In this document: positions 10,272 to 19,221 of the stretch, one piece after another | Layout: the number at the start of each line of letters is the position of its first letter | Numbering within the stretch: position 1 is the first letter of the stretch | NCBI GenBank assembly: GCA_905397405.1 | Contig: CAJPVJ010000306.1 | Location: forward strand, 1 to 28,724 | Length of the DNA: 28,724 nt | Direction of reading: 5' to 3' | DNA from: Oppiella nova | Taxonomy: Eukaryota > Arthropoda > Arachnida > Sarcoptiformes > Oppiidae | The notes under the pieces: model-generated | The model's input: only the letters and a program-made list of their open reading frames with translations | The model's database searches: none | What the model was told of the DNA's origin: nothing | Program-made: the position numbers and the translations under genes

Positions 10272-11915
10272 GCCATTCATCTCTAAAGTGCTCATTGAAT
10301 GCATAAATAATTAGAGACTTATGATGATTGCAGGCCTACATTCAAATTGCTCTTAACATTGAACGTCTAAACAATTTCTCTCTCCATTCATATAATGTCT
10401 AAAAATGTCTGCAAATTTTGTATGAATAGAGAGTATGTGAGAGAAAGGCCGACAAATGGGAGCAGAAATTTTAATCTTTATTACCGGCAGTCAAGCAATA
10501 AAAAGCAGATTTCGGTCTCAGTTTTTGTGTCTCAAATGATACGATGAAAATGTGTGCGTTTTTCGCATAATATTATAATATCGGATGGATTTTAAGGCAT
10601 ATATTATGCCGACAAATATCTGCTGATATGATCCTATTTACGATTTTTGGGACCCATTTGTGTGTAATATTCACGTATCTATTGATATGTATTTATATTA
10701 TATTATATTATGCAATATATTCCCAGTTGTTGTTTTGTCAATACGTTTATGCGGTCATTGAATTTGTTATACAATCATAAATATAAATCACAATTCAATG
10801 GTTTGTGTCATTAAGACTAGATTTGTTTAGAGAATAATATTGTTTATAATAATTATAAATTAATTACTTATTCATAAATCACAGCAATTATTATAATATA
10901 TGATTTTATTATATTATTAATTATTATCGTAATTTTAAAAGTAATTGTTTAATAACTCACTATTTAAATGATGGTTGAATTTATTGAACGCTAATTCATT
11001 AAATTAGTAAAAATTTGCACTAAAAGACAATTAATTTGTTGAGAAATTTATAATGAATATATTTTTAGTGCCAATTCTGTAGTGAATATTATTACTTAAC
11101 AGACAATAGACTAGTCGTGTGTTTAAAGGCATTCTCTGTATGGCATAGGAATTGATGGGAATATATATATATTATATTTATTTGTATGGAAAGAATGGGT
11201 AATAATAATAATCATCTCAAAGAATATAATAATAATGATTAAGTGATATATTGTCCCGAAAGGCATAACTGCTGTCGCCAATGAGCATGGTGATTTATGG
11301 CTTATGTGTGGTGACAGCACGTTGATTATAAATTATGCCAGGACACAATCGATAAAAATTAATATTTTATATAAACATCAGCAATAATAATAATAGACAC
11401 GAAAAGTTTTTTGCTTAACTTATATACAAGTATACGAATTGGGATTAAGTTTTCTCCCATCAATTAGATTGTTATTTTCATATCATATCTTATTTTTGTC
11501 GTATAAACAAGTTCATTAATATCCATTTTGTAGGCAATAAATTATCCATGATTACAAATTAAAGTCTATTGACAGCGCATTGATAATAAATAATAAAGCA
11601 TAGGCGTAGGTGTTTGTCACAATTAGTAGCCATGTATGATTTATTTAAAAATGATTTTTTCATTTTGTTTTTTAAAAACTTTTTAAGTACACTCATAAAT
11701 TATAGTTTTATTATTGTTATTTTTAATTAAGAACTCATTGCCATTATTTTGTATAATTTATGAATACTTATTTTAAAATTACCATTAAATTAATAACATG
11801 TTATAATAATTATGTCTAATTTCAATATTAAGTCTATATCTCGAGTCCAATTAATATAAATCCTAAGTAATGGTGGTGTCGTCTCCTCCCTGTCCTCCCT
11901 GTGTGCGGTGACATC

Positions 11916-11918
<3 letters not shown>
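10269..11918. other. AT-rich non-coding block
   Basis: No gene recognised. It contains a short TATTA repeat near 10695-10711, ATAAT trinucleotide-like patches near 11198-11240, TTTATGGC at 11294-11301, and CTGTCCTCCCTGTG at 11890-11903, 16 bases before the next GA tract. The minus open frame at 11123-11320 is AT noise. Confidence 0.6.

Positions 11919-11956
<38 letters not shown>
11919..11956 (+). repeat. (GA)19 microsatellite at the left edge of the 137-bp repeat, copy 2
   Basis: Nineteen uninterrupted GA units, against 12 at copy 1. The change in length at a shared position shows ordinary slippage since the duplication. Confidence 0.98.
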
Positions 11957-11958
<2 letters not shown>

Positions 11959-12093
11959 CTATGAGTGAGAATATAAATGAGTGGAAATTAAGATGAGAAT
12001 CATTTGCAGCATTGAATGCCGAGGATTATGGGGGACAGACATGTCAGTTGGCAAATCCCTGACAGAACAGCCGGTGCTATATTAGGCGCAAAA
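11957..12093 (+). repeat. 137-bp near-identical dispersed repeat, copy 2
   Basis: Same unit as 9515-9651 at an offset of 2442 bases and in the same orientation, two substitutions and no gaps. It lacks a microsatellite on the right; similarity stops after GGCGCAAAA. The very low divergence, compared with about 79% in the duplication at 995-2025, implies a recent event or gene conversion. CCGGTGC lies at 12071-12077. Confidence 0.95.
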
Positions 12094-12299
12094 TATATAT
12101 GAAACGTATAGTAAATGGAGTGAAAACATTAGACAACATTAACACCGAAAACACTGATAAATATATGTGTTTTACATGTGATTTCGGAGTCATTTGCTTT
12201 TTATCTCCACTTTTCCAGCAATAGGTTAAGACATTAGTGTCAGAAACAAGTGACGAGAAAATGTGATTGCATTCAGAGATATACTCTTCAGACTGTATG

Positions 12300-12373
12300 T
12301 GAGAGAGAAAGAGAGAGAATGGAGACAATGGGAGAGAGAGAGAAAGTGAGTGAGTGAGAGAGAGAGAGAGAGA
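12300..12373 (+). repeat. Interrupted purine tract, mainly GA
   Basis: About 73 bases of GA, GAAA and GTGA units broken by a few T and C bases (for example GGAGACAATGGG in the middle). Long purine strands of this kind can adopt triplex structures, though no structure is shown here. Confidence 0.9.
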
Positions 12374-13383
12374 TTTGTTTTCACACTTATATAACGTGAA
12401 AAATTGTTATTTATTTTTTCGCGAGATTTATTTTTGTCATTATTTGTAGACTATTTGTTTGGAAAAGACAAATGGATTTAATTAAAACCTTAAAAGTTAT
12501 ATACAATATATTTATAAAAGTCTTTAATTAATTTAATTATTATAATACTACTTACTTAGTTAGTGTTATCATTTGAGTGTTATGATAATTAATTATAAAA
12601 AATAGATATTTGGGATTCTGTGATAGAAAAAATATATAAATTAGTTTGATAAAATAATATTATTATATATTATGTCCGCTATTTTCCTGAACAGCCAGAA
12701 TAACCTGAATAAAAATTTTTAATTTAATTGAAAATCATCTGAAGAGTTTTCAGTTTTTAAATATCTCAGTTTATGTTCAAATGTATATTAATAAGAAATC
12801 TAAAAACTGTAAAAATGTATTTAAGGGAAAATATTGTGAGATATTTAACCAATGCTATTCTAAGGACTTTCAATTGCCGATAAATCTGTGACAATCGTAT
12901 TGGTTTTATTTTAGTCTAGTATTAAATTGAATATAAAATTTATTTTATAAATACTGATACTGTATAAAGAGTAAAAGTATATAAAATGCCATAAAAAGTC
13001 ATAGAGCTAAATTTCTAACAAGTTAGTTTAAGTTTTGTTATGAATTTACAAACAATTCATATATAATATTATTCTCGACTTGTATTCAGTGAACACTTAC
13101 CACTAGTTTTGTGTTTACAAAAATCATCAAAATTTCATCAAAAAATCTTTAGTTTATTAAATCACATAAAGAGCTAAATATAGAGTATTTTTATACGACT
13201 TTTAGTATTGGAAAGGAAAGGGATCTTACGGTGGGATCAGACGATCGCCGCACAAGATATGCAAATAAATCAAATTTTAAGGCAATAATAAACCCTTTGA
13301 TGGGCTGTCTGTCTGATCCAATCGGCTCTTCCTGTCATAAAAAGTGTGTTTTTATAACATAAGGAGATGTGTATTAAAAGTAA

Positions 13384-13386
<3 letters not shown>
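12374..13386. other. AT-rich non-coding block
   Basis: No gene recognised. Very AT-rich with no open frame of note. It holds GCCATAAA at 12988-12995 and one member of a short repeat pair (13050-13113). 13210-13340 is somewhat GC-richer. Confidence 0.6.
13050..13113 (+). repeat. Short diverged repeat, member 1
   Basis: Partly matches 18717-18773 in the same orientation. Both have (A)A[AG]CAATTCATAT at the left and an exact 14-base core ACTTACCACTAGTT (13095-13108 and 18755-18768), with a related ACT[CT]GTAT[TG]CAGTG between. It may be a worn fragment of a dispersed repeat. Confidence 0.5.

Positions 13387-13417
<31 letters not shown>
13387..13417 (+). repeat. (GA)n microsatellite
   Basis: About 15 uninterrupted GA units. 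Confidence 0.98.
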
Positions 13418-13421
<4 letters not shown>

Positions 13422-13873
13422 TCTTTTTCGGCGAAAATTGAATTTGAATTTTACAATAAATTTTATGATTAACTAAAACACATTATATGACTGTTTTTGT
13501 GTAGACAATGAGATTTATATGTTGTTTATATGTGTGTGCAGTGGAGGTCTGTTTGTCATGCATTTTTATTATACAAAAACGCATAAAATATTTATTTTTT
13601 GATGTGTAATAATAATAAAGTTTTTATGTCTTTCCTCTCATCCAATCTCTGTCTTAAGTAAAAATGCATTAATTTTTTCTATTTGTTGCTGTCGTATAAG
13701 AAATAAATAATAATTTTCGCACTAAAATGATAATAATATAACACAATAGCTGTAATAGTTAGCATAAAATACTATATATTTAATTTATATATGTATGCAA
13801 TGAATGTGTATTTAACGCTAGAATTAATAGCAATGCACATTTGGCTACAAAAGTCATATACAGTATAACACAT

Positions 13874-13887
13874 ACAGAATATTCTGT
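13874..13887. other. 14-bp perfect palindrome
   Basis: ACAGAATATTCTGT reads the same on both strands. It contains GAANNTTC, the paired unit of heat-shock-type elements, but only two units are present, so no function is claimed. Confidence 0.6.
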
Positions 13888-14315
13888 AAGTTAAGTGTAT
13901 ACTTAAGAGTAAGGTATAAGTGGTTTTGGGCTATCAATGAAACATATTTTTCGTATAAACACCACATATCACTTGAAAGGGGGACTGGGATGGCAATGGT
14001 ACTGTGTGTGTGTTTTATTGGGCACCGGGATTGTTTTAATGACATCCGAAAAAAGCCGTAAATATTTATTGCTATATATCTTATGGTGAGAATATGTCTC
14101 GAGAATGACATTTCTCAATTAGCACACAAATGGCAGATACCGGCGCTCTCTGTGGCGTTGGTGGTGGTGATAGAGGGAAGGCCTCTGAAATTTAGTGACA
14201 ACACAACTGTATTTGTATGTTAAGCACCGACTGATAACAAACACAACACAAAACGCCGGCTCTATTACGGGCCGACAAAAGTCAAACCAAATGTTTGCAT
14301 AAGTTTTCGAGAAAT

Positions 14316-14331
14316 CATTCATTCATTCATT
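14316..14331 (+). repeat. (CATT)4 tetranucleotide repeat
   Basis: Four perfect CATT units, the reverse complement of the GAAT-type repeat at 3855-3870. Confidence 0.9.
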
Positions 14332-16222
14332 GCTTTCGTATATTTATTGTCTGTTTATTCAATGAGTCGACTATTTATACAGTATTTCACTCGTAATCAC
14401 ATCTGAGCGATGGTAAGGCATCTGACGGCCGGTCCTTATTATGGGATCCCCTGATGGCTACTAATCAACGCAATTGCTATTCAAAGCAAAATCTTTACCG
14501 TAAAAAAGTCCCGAAAACATAAATAAAGGGATTTTTATATGTGTTTCCAAACCCTAGACTAAACTTCTCGTAAAGAGTTAAAACTTATCTCTCTTTTGAG
14601 AAAAAACTTTTTTTTAAGTATTTTAGATTTGGTGATTGACTTAAGAGGCAAACAATTTTTCCGTTGAATATATTCATGATATTTATGATACTAATAGTAA
14701 TTTTAAAGATTAGAAAATATGTAAAAATATATTATTTTCATTTTTACTCTTTTGATGTTTAAGAGGATTACGTGTTTGATGTGTCAGTCCCTGTCCTCCC
14801 CGTGTTATATATTCAATGATATCCATTGCCATTCATTTCTGTACTCATTTAGAGATTTAACATTACTGTCCACTAATCCAAAGTTATTGTAAACCATATG
14901 TGAGGGCCGAGGCTACCGAAGCGGCCCATAAATAATAATTATCGCACACGTAGACCCGGCTTATATTTTTCAATGCCAGTCCCATTTGGTTTGATATGAA
15001 AATTATGAAAATCTTGTTTTATTTTTTGAAAATATGTTATTTATTACGGAGAAATTCCCTTTTATTTATGAATTACATGCTTAATGAATGCCATTTGTAT
15101 GGACCGACCACAGCACGGGTGGTATAATTAGCCACTTATGAAAGGGTTGTCGGTATGGTATGTATGTATGTTTTGATAGACAACTGTTTGAAAACACGTT
15201 TTAATACATAGTTTGGAGAAAAGTATGTAATATTCGGTGAAAGTCTTACAATAAAATTGTTGTTGGAGGGAAAGGGATGGCAAACATTGAATATAAAGTT
15301 TTAAATTATATGTCTTTGTGTGCGTCTGTTAGCCAACAAACGGCAGCCCTTTTCTGACTGACAGTAAAAATGATAATAAAAATAATACATAAAAATCTTA
15401 TTATACAATTTGAAAAGTAAGATTTGATATAAAGTTTTGAGGGATTTATAAATAAAAACAATTGCCTTCTTTGAGTATAAAATATTTAGTATTTTTAGTT
15501 TTACTTTTGGTCTAAAAAACTTATACGAGTTTTTCAAAGACATGTTTTTGTTTATTCATAGAAGTATAAAATTTTTAAATCAAAACCATATATTATTATA
15601 AATAAAACTTTTTGATTCAAATGTTTCTATAATATCATGAAAGGAATCCTTGGAGTAAAATATTTTCTATGATATCAATGCATAATATGTTTGTAATAAA
15701 TGTATAAAACAGTTGTTTATAACACAGAAAATTGCGTTTTGATAAATATGTATCCTTAATTAAGAACTGTTTTTGTTTCTTATAATAAATTTTTCATTAT
15801 TTTTTTAACACTGAGGGGTCATTTCACCTGTCCGTAGCCACCTTTACCTACTCGTGGTCACGGACGGAATATCATACATAATAATAGATATATGTGTAGA
15901 TATTGTGAGAGCACCGGCATTCATGACGGTTTGACATGCGATGCACCACAATATGCGCCCGTTTTATAGTGAAAATAATAAATTTGTGATTTTTTTTATA
16001 AAACAAGGAGTGAATGATAGGGGAACGGGAGGGAGAGAGTGAGAGTTAATAGTGAAATGTATAGTAAATGTGCGATTTAGGCGTCCATAATAATAAATAA
16101 TGTTTTTTAGTGCACCTGTCGGGCAATAAAAGATGAAGTATTGGCAGTGGATGTGCCGTAGAATAAGCCCACAATAAAACTTAATGTCTGTCCCTTTCAA
16201 ACATTACTCTCTCACTCACACA

Positions 16223-16224
<2 letters not shown>

Positions 16225-16258
<34 letters not shown>
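16225..16258 (+). repeat. (CT)n microsatellite
   Basis: About 17 CT units, preceded by CTCTCTCACTCACACAAC. Paired in the same sense with the tract at 16411-16445. Confidence 0.98.
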
Positions 16259-16263
<5 letters not shown>

Positions 16264-16284
16264 TATGGCACGGTATTTGACTGT

Positions 16285-16409
16285 CGGTGCCATCGGTTAT
16301 GATGTATAATATTATATAAAAGCGCATTATTTTCGGTGCCAAAAGTAAAGTATGGTTATGTCGGTTATGGCATATTATGTCCAAAGTTATGTTTAATCTC
16401 ACTCCCGGT

Positions 16410-16448
<39 letters not shown>

Positions 16449-16582
16449 CATTCACTTATTTATAATATTTATAATACCGTATAAAATATATATAACAGAA
16501 AAGCTTATTGTGTTAAATAATATGATAATTCAGTCGGTTTTTATGCAAAACCATTTATCTGTCGGTGCGATAGAGCCGGTGC
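16285..16582 (+). other. Cluster of five CGGTGC words
   Basis: CGGTGC occurs at 16285-16290, 16334-16339, 16406-16411, 16563-16568 and 16577-16582, all in the same orientation within 298 bases. Two of them are full CCGGTGC. The first three lie between the CT tracts at 16225-16258 and 16411-16445. The same stretch repeats GGTTATG (near 16293, 16353 and 16362). It looks like a small regulatory cluster or a decayed tandem repeat. The open frames across it on both strands are driven by the CT tracts. Confidence 0.6.
16411..16445 (+). repeat. (CT)n microsatellite
   Basis: About 17 CT units beginning at the last base of a CCGGTGC word. Confidence 0.98.
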
Positions 16583-16986
16583 TCTCACATATATACACCA
16601 CACATACGGTTCCAGACATTGAGATTTTATAGCCATCACATAAAAAGACAATTATTCACTGATAATGAACGCAATGCAGCTAGTTTATTTTGGCCATAAA
16701 ATATTTTTAAATCACTATTTTGTTACGTTTTATGAAATGGTTTTTCACATAAATCTCAGCGGTATTTCTCGCATGAATTGAATGTTTATTACTATTTAAT
16801 TATTTGCGCAAACATTTCACTTCACAATTATATCATAGATATAAATATAATATATTTTTTCTTGTATGCCTTTCCTTCCTGTCCTATCCTAATCTCAATC
16901 ATACCTGCGCTTCAAATTTAATGCCAAGATCTGCGAGTTTGATGGCGTTTGTCGTCAAATAAATTGTCATTTTATTGATAGTTAGT

Positions 16987-16987
<1 letters not shown>
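16446..16987. other. Non-coding block
   Basis: No gene recognised. It contains the last two CGGTGC words of the cluster and GCCATAAA at 16693-16700. The plus open frame 16336-16632 spans the CT tract and is not convincing. Confidence 0.6.

Positions 16988-17022
<35 letters not shown>
16988..17022 (+). repeat. (GA)n microsatellite
   Basis: About 17 GA units, facing a CT tract at 17193-17224 with a 170-base spacer. GCCATAAA follows at 17025-17032. Confidence 0.98.
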
Positions 17023-17028
<6 letters not shown>

Positions 17029-17189
17029 TAAAATTAGTATCTATCTCATTTATGGTCACAAATTAAATTTTTATAGATAAAATACGAAAATAATCTGCAC
17101 TTTTGAATGCAATTTGAATAATTCAAAGTAAATTAAAACTGACATTTAAAACGTAAATTTAGTCACTAATAAAACAACCAACAATTTAT

Positions 17190-17192
<3 letters not shown>

Positions 17193-17224
<32 letters not shown>
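17193..17224 (+). repeat. (TC)n microsatellite
   Basis: About 16 units, complementary in sense to the GA tract at 16988-17022. Confidence 0.98.
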
Positions 17225-17230
<6 letters not shown>

Positions 17231-19177
17231 AATACAATAAAATACAATAATTTCAATACAATTCTGCATTTATTAGACGCAAGACTTTAAAGTGGAGATT
17301 AAATGCTAATTCAAAATCAAAACATTTAAACATAAAGTGAATAATAAATACAAAAATACCATTTTATTGATGTCTATGAAATGAATTTGTATTTTATTTA
17401 TTTGTTTATTTCTAGCAATAATTTTAGTTTATAGTTAATAACACCAACAAAACTAATAGTAAAATAAATAAAATATCTTAATAACCATAAAACACAAATC
17501 CATTAAACAAATATTCAAATGTATGTTAATCTCGACAAAAAAGTTATTAAAACCATGATAACAATTTTTGATTAATATTTAAAGTATATATTATTTTTAA
17601 TAAAAAAGTTTTATTCAATGAAAAATTGTTGAATAATTAATTAAAACTATTTTTGTTTATACTGTTGTGTCGGTTAAGTACTAATAAAATCACGAAATAA
17701 ATTAAACACAATTAAAATGTATGAGACTTTTAGCGATAATCTCTACGAAAAAGCTTTTTATGATATCTTTTTTGCTGAGAATATCGCGATTTTTTCATAA
17801 AAAGATTTTTTTAATCGTAAAATTAGTTTCTGAAAAAAGTCTTATCAAGAAATTTATTTTATTACTTCAAACTACAGATTATTTTAATAGTTTTTAATTA
17901 TTTTAAGTCCACACAGCTTATTGGCGTAAATACTCGCGTATAAATCAAGTGTTAATTTCGCAGATTTATTGTTTGATTTAATAGTTTTTTGAGATTTATA
18001 TATATTTTTTTGTGCTACACTTATCTCACATAAGCCGTGAGAATATTTAGCAATTATTCAGTCGTTTTTGCGGTTAATTCACAAAATAAATGTTATTTTT
18101 TGTGTTTTGAAATTTATTTGGGATTTATGTTAATCATGGACTTTTTGAAGTGACAAATATTTCTCAAGTGATATGATTTTAGTTATTTATAAATTAATTG
18201 CGAATTTGTCAATACTTCCTAATGGTTTTATATTTATTAAAATAAATTAATATATCTCAAACTATTTATTTTAAATTAATTTTCAACTAAAATAAATAAT
18301 ATTTAACAAATTAACAAATAATATCCCAAATCCCAAAATATTTTAATTTTTAAATATTCATAATTGATTATTTTCGTCAAATATATTTTACAGTTTTTAG
18401 ATGTCTTATATTTATCATTAAGTTTATTTATTTAATTAATTAATTTCAAATTGTAATAATTAACTTAATATAAAATATTGTGATTTGTAAAATCACTACT
18501 GAATATAAAAATTTAAATATAGTTTTATATCTAATTTTAGGTTGAATACTAATATCGGTATAAAGAGTATGTATAATATTTCTATTTTATGAACTAATAC
18601 TGGCATATTTAGTTTTTTAAAAATATTCAACCATTTCTATATTAAAGTTCTTTGTGTTTATTTTTAATATTTTTCAAAACTAATTAATTAAAGTCTGTAT
18701 TTAAAGTGAAAATCACAAGCAATTCATATTTGGGACTCGTATGCAGTGATGAATACTTACCACTAGTTATGTAATTCATCTAAAAGACAGCTAAAAGTAT
18801 CTGCAAATGTGTAGACCATTGATCATCCATACACTGGAGAGTACAGACAGTGAGAGGTTATCAGATGGATAGCCCGGGTATGTATGGGTAGGGATGTTAG
18901 GGATGGTATGGTATAGCGAGTCAGTGAATACACAATATTAATGAATTGCTTTCAACGAGAATTCCACTTCTCATTAGTTTTATAGTCATCCATAGCTCTG
19001 TAGTGTAGGCACTGGCAGTCACTCGGGTTGGCGCACAACCATTTCTGGTGCCGAACCCATCAGCCATACCGATGCCATTCATCCATCTCATCCACTACTG
19101 GCGTACTCGTGTGCTCCCAGTGCTCTCCTATCGTTTACTTTTATAAATGAATTTTCTGGAGGCACTACTGTTCCCCT

Positions 19178-19180
<3 letters not shown>
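17225..19180. other. AT-rich non-coding block
   Basis: No gene recognised. 17230-18720 is one of the most AT-rich stretches of the window and has no GA/CT tract and no GCACCGG word. From about 18780 the composition becomes GC-richer. GCACTGG lies at 19009-19015, CCAGTGC at 19117-19123 and TTAGGG at 18897-18902. An open frame without ATG at about 18993-19241 reads into the next CT tract and is rejected. Confidence 0.6.
18717..18773 (+). repeat. Short diverged repeat, member 2
   Basis: Partner of 13050-13113; shares the exact 14-base core ACTTACCACTAGTT at 18755-18768. Confidence 0.5.

Positions 19181-19218
<38 letters not shown>
19181..19218 (+). repeat. (TC)n microsatellite
   Basis: About 19 units followed by CAG at 19218-19220, which resembles a polypyrimidine tract with a splice acceptor. 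No convincing exon follows: the continuing frame stops near 19241. Confidence 0.98.

Positions 19219-19221
<3 letters not shown>

Larger units (their letters stand above)
13418..16224. other. Non-coding block, 2.8 kb, with GC-richer islands
   Basis: No gene recognised. AT-rich stretches alternate with GC-richer islands near 13980-14290, 14400-14470 and 14900-14990. GCACCGG lies at 14022-14028 and 15911-15917, GCACCG at 14224-14229 and a variant of the CTGTCCTCC word at 14791-14804. Minus-strand open frames of 67-85 codons (13854-14111, 14119-14322, 15301-15543 and 15964-16200) carry no motif. 15300-15800 is featureless AT-rich sequence. Confidence 0.55.

Noticed and set aside
13874-13887. Heat-shock-type element
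   Set aside because: Only two GAA/TTC units. GAATATTC occurs elsewhere in the window by AT-rich composition.
16181-16447. Minus-strand open frame of 88 codons with Arg-Glu runs, and the plus frame 16336-16632 with Leu-Ser runs
   Set aside because: Dinucleotide repeats have no stop codons, so they extend any frame. The same applies to 8466-8693, 8476-8667, 24666-24890, 25980-26300, 26108-26302, 6122-6376, 6373-6630 and 3086-3271.
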